This document shows positions 51,096 through 59,233 of a DNA stretch of 64,000 nucleotides, piece by piece (position 1 is the stretch's first letter; the number at the start of each line of letters is the position of its first letter). The translations under genes were made by a program, and so were the position numbers. Source of the DNA: Jejuia sp040720935 (GTDB lineage Bacteria; Bacteroidota; Bacteroidia; Flavobacteriales; Flavobacteriaceae); the NCBI RefSeq assembly GCF_040720935.1, contig NZ_JBFDAE010000002.1, positions 62,001-126,000 on the forward strand. The letters are read 5' to 3'. The notes beneath the pieces are model-generated. The model was not told the DNA's origin. It did not search any database and saw only the letters and a list, made by a program, of their open reading frames with translations.

Positions 51096-53045
51096 ATGAG
51101 CGAACCTAAAGAAGAATTTAACAAGCATAATTATTCGGCAGATAGTATTCAGGCCTTAGAGGGCATGGAGCACGTGCGTATGCGTCCTTCGATGTATATT
51201 GGAGATGTTGGGACTCGTGGTTTACACCATTTAGTTTATGAGGTTGTAGATAACTCGATTGATGAAGCCTTGGCTGGACATTGTAACAACATTACGGTAA
51301 TTATAAATGAAGATAATTCTATTACTACGGAAGATGATGGTCGTGGTATTCCTGTAGATTTACACAAGAAAGAAGGGGTATCTGCCCTCGAGGTTGTTAT
51401 GACCAAAATTGGAGCAGGTGGTAAGTTTGATAAGGATTCTTATAAGGTTTCTGGTGGACTGCACGGTGTTGGTGTGAGTTGTGTAAATGCGTTATCTGCA
51501 CATTTAAAGGCTACCGTTTTTAGAGAAGGTAAAGTTTATGAACAAGAATATGAACGTGGAAAATCGTTATACCCAGTTAAACAAGTTGGAGAAACCGATA
51601 AACGTGGTACTACGGTAACATTTAGACCAGACCCGACTATTTTTACCCAAACCTTAGAGTATAGTTATGATACTTTGGCGAGCAGGTTACGCGAGTTGGC
51701 TTATTTGAATAAAGGAATTACCGTTCATTTAATAGACAAACGGACTAAAAAAGAAGATGGTGAATTTGAAGGTGAAACATTCCATTCTGAAGAAGGATTA
51801 AAAGAATTTATCAGATATTTGGATGCCACTCGCGAGCCTTTAATGAAAGATGTGATTGCTTTTGAAGGCGAAAAGAATGGTGTGCCAGTTGAGGTTGCCA
51901 TGATTTATAATACATCTTATGCTGAAAATTTACATTCTTATGTAAACAATATTAATACGCATGAAGGCGGAACACATTTATCTGGTTTCCGTCGTGGATT
52001 GACGCATACTTTGAAGAAATATGCCGATGAATCTGGGATGTTAGATAAATTGAAATTCGATATTGCAGGTGATGATTTCCGTGAAGGGTTAACAGCTATT
52101 ATTTCGGTAAAAGTTCAAGAACCTCAATTTGAAGGGCAAACAAAAACGAAATTAGGAAATAGAGAGGTTTCTGCTTCTGTTAGTCAAGCGGTTTCTGAGA
52201 TGTTAACGGATTATTTAGAGGAACATCCAGATGATGCCAAAACGATTGTCCAGAAAGTAATTCTGGCGGCACAAGCGCGTCATGCAGCTCAAAAGGCTCG
52301 TGAAATGGTACAGCGTAAAACTGTGATGAGCATTGGCGGTTTACCTGGGAAATTAAGTGACTGTTCTGAGCAAGACCCTACAAAATGCGAAGTATTCCTT
52401 GTTGAGGGAGATTCGGCAGGTGGAACCGCAAAACAAGGTCGTGATAGAGCGTTTCAGGCTATTTTGCCACTTCGTGGGAAAATCTTAAACGTTGAAAAAG
52501 CGATGACGCATAAGGTTTTTGAAAATGAAGAGATTAAAAATATTTTTACTGCCTTAGGTGTTACCATAGGAACCGAAGAAGATAGTAAAGCATTGAACCT
52601 TTCAAAATTACGCTATCATAAAGTAGTGATTATGTGTGATGCCGATATTGATGGTAGTCACATTGCCACTTTAATTTTAACCTTCTTTTTTAGATATATG
52701 AAGGAATTGATTGAAAACGGACATATTTATATAGCAACACCACCATTATATTTGGTAAAACGTGGTGCGAAGAAACAATACGCTTGGAGCGATAAGGAAC
52801 GTGACGAGATTGTTTCTGAATTTGGAGATGGTTCTAAAATTCAACGTTATAAAGGTCTTGGAGAAATGAATGCAGAACAACTTTGGGACACCACTATGAA
52901 CCCTGAGTTTAGAACCATGCGTTTGGTTCAAATAGATAATGGCACAGAGGCAGATCGTATTTTCTCTATGCTAATGGGCGATGAAGTACCACCTCGCAGA
53001 GAGTTTATTGAAAAGAATGCTATTTATGCGAATATTGATGCATAA
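51096..53045 (+). CDS. gyrB: DNA gyrase subunit B
   Basis: 649 residues, the normal short form without the proteobacterial insertion. GHKL ATPase motifs: VDNSIDEALAG, DDGRGIPVD, GGKFDKDSYKVSGGLHGVGVSCVNALS. TOPRIM: EVFLVEGDSAGGTAKQGRDR and the DADIDGSHI metal site. The C-terminal QRYKGLGEMNAEQLW matches type IIA topoisomerases. It introduces negative supercoils together with GyrA, which is not in the window. The leader contains a hairpin that may attenuate transcription. Confidence 0.98.
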   Translation: MSEPKEEFNKHNYSADSIQALEGMEHVRMRPSMYIGDVGTRGLHHLVYEVVDNSIDEALAGHCNNITVIINEDNSITTEDDGRGIPVDLHKKEGVSALEVVMTKIGAGGKFDKDSYKVSGGLHGVGVSCVNALSAHLKATVFREGKVYEQEYERGKSLYPVKQVGETDKRGTTVTFRPDPTIFTQTLEYSYDTLASRLRELAYLNKGITVHLIDKRTKKEDGEFEGETFHSEEGLKEFIRYLDATREPLMKDVIAFEGEKNGVPVEVAMIYNTSYAENLHSYVNNINTHEGGTHLSGFRRGLTHTLKKYADESGMLDKLKFDIAGDDFREGLTAIISVKVQEPQFEGQTKTKLGNREVSASVSQAVSEMLTDYLEEHPDDAKTIVQKVILAAQARHAAQKAREMVQRKTVMSIGGLPGKLSDCSEQDPTKCEVFLVEGDSAGGTAKQGRDRAFQAILPLRGKILNVEKAMTHKVFENEEIKNIFTALGVTIGTEEDSKALNLSKLRYHKVVIMCDADIDGSHIATLILTFFFRYMKELIENGHIYIATPPLYLVKRGAKKQYAWSDKERDEIVSEFGDGSKIQRYKGLGEMNAEQLWDTTMNPEFRTMRLVQIDNGTEADRIFSMLMGDEVPPRREFIEKNAIYANIDA

Positions 53046-53072
53046 AACGTAGTGTAAATAATAAAAAAGAGG

Positions 53073-53107
53073 TCGTCCAAAAAGTAATTTTTGGACGATT
53101 TTCTTTT
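53073..53107 (+). terminator. Intrinsic terminator of gyrB
   Basis: Eleven-base perfect stem TCGTCCAAAAA / TTTTTGGACGA with loop GTAA, then TTTTCTTTTTT. Confidence 0.9.
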
Positions 53108-53149
53108 TTGCTATATTTTGATTTTTTATTTCATTTTAAAATATAGAGT

Positions 53150-53296
53150 TCAGCGTCTCAAAAATAACAAAAGCAAAAGTAGCCCTATCATAGCTAAGCT
53201 ATGCTTTTTAAGGTTGTGTGCCATAGCGATCAGCCCTATTTCAACATTTATTTTATCGGCATCGATAGCTTCAAAACCTAGTGTATTTGGAATGTG
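53150..53296 (-). pseudogene. C-terminal remnant of an IS1182-like DDE transposase
   Basis: On the minus strand this segment reads FEAIDADKINVEIGLIAMAHNLKKHSLAMIGLLLLLL to a TGA at 53152-53150. VEIGLIAMAHNLKK is the usual C-terminal signature of IS1182/IS5-type transposases (IEFGLIALAHNLKK). An in-frame TAG lies at 53299-53297 and no catalytic domain is left. It is the tail of a decayed insertion sequence between gyrB and the next gene. Confidence 0.7.
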
Positions 53297-53478
53297 CTAT
53301 TTGTCTTTGAAATTTTTTTCCGTATAAGATCATAATTCTTTTAACTGCTTTTTCAGACCGCTTCTTTTTGTTTTAAAAAAACTACAATGCGCTTCAAAAT
53401 AAGGAATGTAAGAATTTTTTAAAATAAAAGTAGGATTTAGAAAATTGATTTGTATTTTTATGGAATAACCAAATCACT

Positions 53479-54162
53479 ATGTATATGAACAAAATTACTC
53501 TAGCAACACTTTTATTATTTTTTAGCATTAGTTTAGATTTATTTTCACAAAATGATTTTTGTAGTGCCTCAATAGCGTTAAACCCAGATGAAACAGCCAT
53601 AGGAAATACAAATTCAGGAGGTACTGTTTCTGGTGGAGGTAGTAGTGCCTGCCCTCACCCTTTGTTTAATGATTATTGGTATTCTTTTATCGCACCACCT
53701 AGTGGTGAAGTTACAGTATCAAGCGATAGCGATTTTGCTATTTATAACAGTTGTGTAGGTGCTACGCTAGTATATTGCGGTACAGGTAATAACAATGTGG
53801 TTCAGTCACTTCAAGATGGTGCTACTTATTATATACAAGTTGTACCTTTTCCTGTAACCTGTAAAGGACTTGCCTGCGGGGATTTTTCTATAATGGTTTC
53901 AGGAAATGTATTATCAAATGAAGAGTTTGCTACTAATCAGTTTAAAGTTTATCCAAACCCTGTAAGCGATGTTTTGAAAATTAACACTCAAAAAGAGCTT
54001 AAAAATATTCAAGTTTATAATATTCTTGGAAAACAATTAATAAGTATTGTACCTAATAACTTAGAAACAATATTGGATTTTTCAGATTTTAGTAGCGGTC
54101 ACTATATATTAAAATTGAATTCAAAACATGCTTCTAAAATCATTAAGGTTTTTAAGAAATGA
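53479..54162 (+). CDS. T9SS type A secreted protein
   Basis: 227 residues. The signal peptide (MNKITLATLLLFFSISLDLFSQ) is followed by a Cys-rich beta domain with CSASIALNP and a GGG-containing loop, then YWYSFIAPPSGEVTVSSDSDFAIYNSC. This resembles the small domain that precedes sorting signals in many flavobacterial secreted proteins (three probable disulphide pairs). The last 75 residues are a type A sorting domain (QFKVYPNPVSDVLKIN ... SGHYILKLNSKHASKIIKVFKK). It is probably a small cell-surface or released protein; its ligand is unknown. Confidence 0.82.
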   Translation: MYMNKITLATLLLFFSISLDLFSQNDFCSASIALNPDETAIGNTNSGGTVSGGGSSACPHPLFNDYWYSFIAPPSGEVTVSSDSDFAIYNSCVGATLVYCGTGNNNVVQSLQDGATYYIQVVPFPVTCKGLACGDFSIMVSGNVLSNEEFATNQFKVYPNPVSDVLKINTQKELKNIQVYNILGKQLISIVPNNLETILDFSDFSSGHYILKLNSKHASKIIKVFKK

Positions 54163-54172
54163 TATAAAATAG

Positions 54173-54203
54173 AAACACAACTAGAAATGGTTGTGTTTTT
54201 TTT
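54173..54203 (+). terminator. Intrinsic terminator after T9SS gene
   Basis: Stem AAACACAAC / GTTGTGTTT with eight-base loop, followed by T-run. Confidence 0.85.
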
Positions 54204-54204
54204 G

Positions 54205-54228
54205 AGACGCGATGAATTGCGTCTGTAC
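54205..54228 (+). repeat. REP palindrome upstream of the intact RAYT gene
   Basis: AGACGCGATGAATTGCGTCT followed by GTAC is one base from the AGACGCGATGAATCGCGTCT + CTAC unit inside the gene. It lies 29 bases before the RAYT ATG. Confidence 0.8.
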
Positions 54229-54256
54229 GAGATAGGTTAATTTGAATATTGCTGGG

Positions 54257-54937
54257 ATGTCTGCACAAAAATTTAATGGCAAATATAGAATTCCGTCAGC
54301 CCGTTTAAGAGGGTATGATTATGCATCCAATGGTGCCTATTTTATTACGATTTGCACCTCAGATAGATATTGTTTTTTTGGTGCAATTGAAAATAATGAA
54401 ATGTTGTTGAATCCTGTTGGCGAATTGGCACAAAAATTTTGGAATATGATACCCGAACATTTTCCATTTATTATTTTGGATGAAATGGTTGTGATGCCAA
54501 ATCATGTGCACGGGGTTTTGTGGATTGATAACATTGATGATAGAGACGCGATTCATCGCGTCTCCAAACAAACAGACGCGATCAACCGCATCTCCGAACA
54601 AACAGACGCGATCAACCGCGTCTCCGAACAAACAGACGCGATCAACGGCATCTCCGAACAAACAGACGCGATGAATCGCGTCTCTACGGGTGGTGCAACA
54701 GGAAAAAACAATCCAATGTTTCACAAAAACATATCACGTGTTATGCGCTGGTACAAAGGCAGGTGTACATTTGAAATAAATAAAAAACACCCAGATACAA
54801 ATTTTGGTTGGCAAACCAGGTTTTACGATCATATTATTCGAGATGAAACAGCATTGAAAAACATACGAGATTATATCATAAATAATCCAGCTAAGTGGCA
54901 AAGCGATAAAAATAATAAAGACCGATTATCGGTTTAA
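54257..54937 (+). CDS. REP-associated tyrosine transposase (RAYT), intact, carrying an in-frame REP array
   Basis: 226 residues from the ATG at 54257 (MSAQKFNGKYRIPSARLRGY). It is a Y1 transposase-like enzyme that nicks and moves single-stranded REP DNA. The HUH motif MPNHVHGVLWI starts at residue 80 (His83, His85), and the probable catalytic Tyr is in YIINNPAKW (Tyr206). Between them, residues about 95-144 are encoded by five 30-base units that form an array of REP palindromes (54541-54690), translated as TDAINRISEQ-type repeats. Without the array the protein would be about 175 residues, the normal size. The frame is intact, so the enzyme may still be active, with a loop extension beside the active site. 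Confidence 0.87.
   Translation: MSAQKFNGKYRIPSARLRGYDYASNGAYFITICTSDRYCFFGAIENNEMLLNPVGELAQKFWNMIPEHFPFIILDEMVVMPNHVHGVLWIDNIDDRDAIHRVSKQTDAINRISEQTDAINRVSEQTDAINGISEQTDAMNRVSTGGATGKNNPMFHKNISRVMRWYKGRCTFEINKKHPDTNFGWQTRFYDHIIRDETALKNIRDYIINNPAKWQSDKNNKDRLSV
54541..54690 (+). repeat. Five 30-bp tandem REP units inside the RAYT reading frame
   Basis: Unit 1 holds GAGACGCGATTCATCGCGTC + TC (ten-base perfect arms). Units 2-4 read AACAGACGCGATCAACCGCA with small changes. Unit 5 holds AGACGCGATGAATCGCGTCT + CTAC. The outer units are in opposite orientation (ATTCAT against ATGAAT), as in a REPIN, and the inner ones are degenerate. The period is exactly 30 bases, which keeps the frame. Confidence 0.9.
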
Positions 54938-55046
54938 ATTAATAAAACATAATTATATGAGGTAATTCATTTTCTATCAATCTAAAAGGAACAGGTAAAA
55001 CCGTTTCTTTGTAAATTCAAGTTTGCTTTAAAATAATCCTTCTTTA

Positions 55047-56276
55047 ATGTCCTTTTCTCCAAAACTAAAATCAAATCACAAACCAAAACGCTTAGCAGTT
55101 AAACTGAACTCCAAAGGCGAACAGTTTGTAGTACAAGGACATCCATGGGTGTTTTCCAATAATATCATAAAAATAAATGATGATGCTAAGTCTGGAGATT
55201 TAGCCATCATTTTCAGTAAAAATAAAAACCGCGTTGTTGGTTTAGGTTTATATGATGCTAGTTCGCCAATTCGGATTAAAATGCTTCATAGTAGCTATGA
55301 GAAAGCTGAAATTAACGCAGGGTTTTTTCAAAATAAAATAGATGAAGCTTATAATAAAAGACAGCCTTTATTAAAAACGAACACGAATAGTTATCGTTTA
55401 CTTTTTGGAGAAAATGATGGCTTTCCTGGGCTAATTGCTGATGTTTATGCATCGGTTTTGGTCGTTAAAATTTATTCTGAAATATGGTTACCTTATTTAG
55501 AAACTATTATTCCGAGTTTGCAGCAAACATCAGAAGCTGAAACGGTTGTTATCCGATTAAGCAGAAGTATAGAAAAATCAAAGCTTCATAAACTTGAAAA
55601 CGGAGAAGTTGTTTTTGGTACTCTTGAAAACGAAGTTGTGGAATTTGTAGAACATGGTGTTAACTTTTCGGCAAACGTTATTAAAGGTCATAAAACAGGT
55701 TATTTTTTAGACCATCGCGCCAATAGAAAACAAGTAGGTGAGTGGAGTAGTGGAAAAACGGTTTTGGATGTGTTTTCTTATGCTGGTGGGTTTTCGGTAC
55801 ATGCTTTATACAATGGTGCAAAAGAAGTGACGAGTTTAGATATTAGCAAACAAGCATTAGAAATTGCTATTGAAAACGGAAAGTTGAATACCTATTCAGG
55901 AAAACATAAAATAATTGCTGGCGACGCTTTCGTGGAATTAAAAAACCTCATTAAAAGCAAAGTAACATTTGATGTTGTGGTTATAGATCCTCCAAGTTTT
56001 GCAAAACAAGCTTCAGAAATAGATTTAGCAAAAAAGAAATATATGCAATTGGCAGAATTAGGCGAAAAACTAACTGCTAAAAACGGACTATTAGTTTTAG
56101 CATCTTGTTCTTCAAGAGTATTAGCCGAAGAGTTTTTTGAAATTAGTAATAAAATGTTTGATTCTGCCAATAGGCGTCACAAAGAAGTTTTAAAAACACA
56201 GCATGATATAGATCATCCCATCAGTTTTCCAGAAGGCGCATATTTAAAATGCGGTTATTATCGTTTTTTAGATTAG
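55047..56276 (+). CDS. Class I SAM-dependent rRNA methyltransferase, RlmI-like
   Basis: 409 residues. The N-terminal PUA domain (about 15-90: LNSKGEQFVVQGHPWVFSNNI) is followed by an EEHEE linker domain and a Rossmann methyltransferase. Its motifs are VLDVFSYAGGFSVHA (SAM loop), VTSLDIS, GDAFVELKNL and the catalytic VVIDPPSFAKQ near 315, with the CSS motif (ASCSSRVL) near 345. It resembles RlmI, which makes m5C1962 in 23S rRNA. The target in this organism is inferred. Confidence 0.88.
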   Translation: MSFSPKLKSNHKPKRLAVKLNSKGEQFVVQGHPWVFSNNIIKINDDAKSGDLAIIFSKNKNRVVGLGLYDASSPIRIKMLHSSYEKAEINAGFFQNKIDEAYNKRQPLLKTNTNSYRLLFGENDGFPGLIADVYASVLVVKIYSEIWLPYLETIIPSLQQTSEAETVVIRLSRSIEKSKLHKLENGEVVFGTLENEVVEFVEHGVNFSANVIKGHKTGYFLDHRANRKQVGEWSSGKTVLDVFSYAGGFSVHALYNGAKEVTSLDISKQALEIAIENGKLNTYSGKHKIIAGDAFVELKNLIKSKVTFDVVVIDPPSFAKQASEIDLAKKKYMQLAELGEKLTAKNGLLVLASCSSRVLAEEFFEISNKMFDSANRRHKEVLKTQHDIDHPISFPEGAYLKCGYYRFLD

Positions 56277-56388
56277 ATTTAGCTTTTAAATTATGGTGCA
56301 GAAATTTTTCAGAATAGAATTGATTAACAAAAAAAGTGCATCCATAATTTGAATGCGCTTTTTGTATCAAAAAATTAAATAGGTATTC

Positions 56389-56889
56389 TTATAAAAACGC
56401 ACCTTTTTCATCTGTTTTAACCGTAAGGGTTTCATCTTCATTTTTAATTTTAATTTTGTATTCCTGTTTTATGGAATCTTTTTCAATATGGTACCTAATA
56501 TAGTAAACATCTTCAACTATTCCCCAATTAGGAAATCGCTTTGAAATCGCTTGCATAACAACTAAAGGCAATCTTACATTTTTGTATTTTTCAATAGTTC
56601 TTAAAATTTTGCCATTTACATCATAAGCGGCAACTATTTTTCCTTCAGGAACATAAAAAGACACGCTGTATATGTCGTTTTTGTCAGAGTAAAGTCTAGA
56701 TTGTTCTATATTTTTGTAGTTAAGAATTTCTTCTTCTAATTTTTTAACGCGTTCAGGAACATGATCTACATCTACGGCATCTAAATATTTGTAATTTACT
56801 GAAATAACCGTTTCTGGAAGTTCTACGGTTTGAGAATTGACTTGGGTGGTGAGACCAAAAATGAATAAACCTAAGATTATTTTTTTCAT
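56389..56889 (-). CDS. Secreted PepSY-like protein
   Basis: 166 residues with a signal peptide (MKKIILGLFIFGLTTQVNSQ). The mature domain has DIYSVSFYVPEGKIVAAYDVNGKILRTIEKYKN followed by LPLVVMQAISKRFPNWGIVEDVYYIRY and IKIKNEDETLTVKTDEKG. This is the beta-lactamase-inhibitor-like/PepSY-like pattern of Bacteroidota proteins that are often misnamed nicotinate-nucleotide adenylyltransferase. A -7 box TAATTTTG (56926-56919) lies 30 bases upstream, with a palindromic operator directly before it. It is divergent from the nitronate monooxygenase gene and probably co-regulated with it. Confidence 0.65.
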   Translation of the reverse strand: MKKIILGLFIFGLTTQVNSQTVELPETVISVNYKYLDAVDVDHVPERVKKLEEEILNYKNIEQSRLYSDKNDIYSVSFYVPEGKIVAAYDVNGKILRTIEKYKNVRLPLVVMQAISKRFPNWGIVEDVYYIRYHIEKDSIKQEYKIKIKNEDETLTVKTDEKGAFL

Positions 56890-56918
56890 GATTAAGATAT
56901 TATATAGTTTATTGACTT

Positions 56919-56942
56919 CAAAATTAACTATGCGCGCATAGT
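56919..56942 (-). promoter_or_regulatory. -7 box with adjacent 16-bp palindromic operator (site 1)
   Basis: ACTATGCGCGCATAGT (56927-56942) is a perfect palindrome. The minus-strand -7 box TAATTTTG (56926-56919) starts at the very next base, so a bound regulator would overlap the RNA polymerase footprint. Confidence 0.65.
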
Positions 56943-57023
56943 AAAAAAATGATAAATGTCATGTAAATCAGTAGTTTAGATGTTTTCAATAATGAGGGTT
57001 TTCTAACTAAGTGATTATCAGTT

Positions 57024-57054
57024 ACTATGCATGCATAATAATTTATTATATTTG
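57024..57054 (+). promoter_or_regulatory. 16-bp palindromic operator (site 2) with -7 box of nitronate monooxygenase gene
   Basis: ACTATGCATGCATAAT (57024-57039) matches site 1 except at the centre and one end base; its inner twelve bases are a perfect palindrome. The -7 box TATATTTG (57047-57054) follows after seven bases, and the ATG is at 57068. Confidence 0.65.
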
Positions 57055-57067
57055 AAAAAAATATTTT

Positions 57068-58015
57068 ATGGCTACTAAATTGACAAAACTTCTCAATATA
57101 AAATACCCAATTATTCAAGCCCCAATGTTTTTGGTATCAAATGTAGCCATGGTAAAAGAAGCCATGAAAGGAGGAATAGCAGGCTGTATTCCTGCATTAA
57201 ACTATAGAACTTTAGATGAATTAAGGGGCGCTTTACGCGAATTAAAAGCTGCTAAACCAAAAGGAGGTTCATTTGGGTTTAACCTCATTGTAAACAAATC
57301 TAACGTAAAATATAAAGGGCAGTTAGAAGTGATTTGTGAGGAAGGTTGCGACTTTATAATTACCTCTTTAGGTAGCCCAGAGGAAACCATAAATCAAGCA
57401 CATAAAGTTGGGATTAAAGTATTTTGTGATGTTACGGATTTAAAATTCGCAAAGAAGGTTGAAGGTTTAGGTGGCGATGCCATTATTGCTGTTAACAACG
57501 AAGCAGGAGGACACCGAGGTAATTTTTCTCCGGAAGCACTCATTAAAGAGCTGAGTACACATTGCAGTATTCCAATAATTTCGGCAGGAGGAGTAGGGTG
57601 TAAAGCAGATATTGATAGAATGTTAAGCTATGGCGCAGACGGCGTTTCGGTTGGAAGTCCGTTTATAGCCTCAGAAGAAGCAGGTGTTACAGAGGAGTAT
57701 AAACAAGCCTGTGTAGATTATGGAGCAGAAGATATCGTGATGACCGAACGTATTTCGGGTACACCTTGTACGGTTATCAATACACCTTATGTTCAAAAAA
57801 TAGGTACGAAACAAACTTGGCTGGAATCGGTATTAAATAAAAACAAAAAGCTTAAAAAATGGGTAAAAATGATTCGTTTTTCTATAGGTATGAATGCTAC
57901 AAAAAATGCGGCGACTAAGGCCACTTACAAAACGGTTTGGGTAGCAGGACCAAGTATAGAGCATACAACCGAAATTTTACCGACTAAAAAAATTATAGAA
58001 AGACTTGTAAAGTAA
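57068..58015 (+). CDS. Nitronate monooxygenase (2-nitropropane dioxygenase family)
   Basis: 315 residues; an FMN-dependent TIM barrel that oxidises alkyl nitronates or related carbanions. The opening LNIKYPIIQAPMFLVSN is the family signature. The FMN phosphate site is in IISAGGVGCKADIDRMLSYGADGVSVGSPF. The catalytic His region is NNEAGGHRGN near 145. Its leader is extremely short (transcription start about 57060). The divergent operator pair indicates repression by a dimeric regulator (MarR-type size), which is not encoded in this window. FabK-like enoyl reductase activity is a less likely alternative. Confidence 0.87.
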   Translation: MATKLTKLLNIKYPIIQAPMFLVSNVAMVKEAMKGGIAGCIPALNYRTLDELRGALRELKAAKPKGGSFGFNLIVNKSNVKYKGQLEVICEEGCDFIITSLGSPEETINQAHKVGIKVFCDVTDLKFAKKVEGLGGDAIIAVNNEAGGHRGNFSPEALIKELSTHCSIPIISAGGVGCKADIDRMLSYGADGVSVGSPFIASEEAGVTEEYKQACVDYGAEDIVMTERISGTPCTVINTPYVQKIGTKQTWLESVLNKNKKLKKWVKMIRFSIGMNATKNAATKATYKTVWVAGPSIEHTTEILPTKKIIERLVK

Positions 58016-58060
58016 TTTCACTAGAGCTAAACTTATTTTCCGAGATTGCCGAAAAATATT

Positions 58061-58444
58061 TTACTCAATTTTAACTAACTCCAACATTAAATCTTTTGTT
58101 TGAACCTCATTTTTCTCAGAGATACAATAGTAAGTATTGTTACCAGTTTTAACAATTTCAATTTCAAAAATTTTTCCAACTACATGTTGTAATTTTGGTT
58201 TGGAAACTTTGGTACAGGTCAATGTGAATTCGCAGTCCGAAATCCATGTTACGGCACTATAAATTATAAGTCCGCTTTTAGTATTTGTTTCAATTTGAAC
58301 AGCATCTGTTCTACACACTTTCCAGTCAGCATAAGATGTGTCCACATATTCAAATTTTCCTGTTTTAAAATCTTGACACGTTTTATTTTGACCAAAGGCA
58401 ACTAGGGAGAATAAGGAAAACAGTAAAACCACTAGCTTTCTCAT
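58061..58444 (-). CDS. Small secreted protein of unknown function
   Basis: 127 residues: signal peptide (MRKLVVLLFSLFSLVAFGQ), then a compact beta-rich domain with five Cys (TCQDFKTGKFEYVD, WKVCRTDAVQIE, WISDCEFTLTCTKV, YYCISEKNEV). The GKFEYVD and WISDCEFTL segments recur in flavobacterial secreted proteins, but no function is known to me. It stands between the nitronate monooxygenase gene (convergent) and the SnoaL-like gene. Confidence 0.6.
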   Translation of the reverse strand: MRKLVVLLFSLFSLVAFGQNKTCQDFKTGKFEYVDTSYADWKVCRTDAVQIETNTKSGLIIYSAVTWISDCEFTLTCTKVSKPKLQHVVGKIFEIEIVKTGNNTYYCISEKNEVQTKDLMLELVKIE

Positions 58445-58530
58445 ATTATATACGGGTTGGTTGGTTATTCAAATATAAGGATTTCTGTTGTGAAATATTT
58501 AGATGGTGTTTTCTAAATTTAGATTTTAAG

Positions 58531-58565
58531 CATAAAAAAAGCTTCAAAACAGTTATTGAAGCTTC
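58531..58565 (-). terminator. Intrinsic terminator after SnoaL-like gene
   Basis: On the minus strand AAGCTTCAA pairs with TTGAAGCTT around a nine-base loop, then TTTTTTT. Confidence 0.85.
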
Positions 58566-58587
58566 TTAAGTTTTAAAAATTAATGGG

Positions 58588-58950
58588 TTACATCGTATAA
58601 AAAAATTGCTCGTTTACAATTTTTCCATCGTTAACTTCAAACACACAAACCTCTTCCATTTGCTGTCTGCCACGGTCTTTAAACGTGACGTCAAAACTCA
58701 TTTTGCTTGTAAAATGATTGTCGGCTACTACAGGATCCGAGATGTCGCCACCATGAAACTCCACCACATTGTCCAACCATTGTTTGCTTTTATCCCATAC
58801 GTTCTGTTTGCCCGTAACCACTTCTCCGGAAGGCACCCCTGGCATTTCCCTACTCGTTACATTGTCTCCGTAAAGTTCTTCTATACATTCCAAATTTTTA
58901 CCCTCACGACACATTTGTGCCCACTTATTTGCTACTTCTTGTGTATTCAT
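58588..58950 (-). CDS. SnoaL-like (NTF2-fold) domain protein
   Basis: 120 residues with the cone-shaped NTF2 pattern: an N-terminal helix (TQEVANKWAQMCREGKNLECIEELY), then VTSREMPGVPSGEVVTGKQNV, then strands FTSKMSFDVTFKD and MEEVCVFEVNDGKIVNEQFFY. It is probably a small ligand-binding or enzyme protein of the SnoaL family. No catalytic Asp/His pair is certain. It is transcribed alone and ends in a good terminator. Confidence 0.82.
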   Translation of the reverse strand: MNTQEVANKWAQMCREGKNLECIEELYGDNVTSREMPGVPSGEVVTGKQNVWDKSKQWLDNVVEFHGGDISDPVVADNHFTSKMSFDVTFKDRGRQQMEEVCVFEVNDGKIVNEQFFYTM

Positions 58951-59233
58951 AATTTTAGTTTGTTTTGATGAAGGATAAATGTACCAAAATTTTAAACATA
59001 TAAATCTTAATAAAATGTTATGATTTTTGAATGAAAATTAGTTGGGCGTTTTAACACGCTTTCCACTATATCTTTTTTGCTTTTAATGGCAAAAAAGGAT
59101 GCCGTTGCAATCGTTAACGCATCTGTTTGCAATGTTCATAGGTAGCCCTCTAAATTTCTGATTGTTTATTGGATTTTGTGAGTACACACAGAACTAATAA
59201 TACATATCCTAGGTTTACAATTCACAAAAAAAG

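Noticed and set aside
54541..54690. CRISPR array
   Set aside because: The 30-bp units are contiguous without unique spacers and are translated in frame; no cas genes are near.
54359..54724. Minus-strand repeat-containing frame over the RAYT array
   Set aside because: It exists only because the REP units are palindromic and so open on both strands; the plus strand has the HUH transposase.
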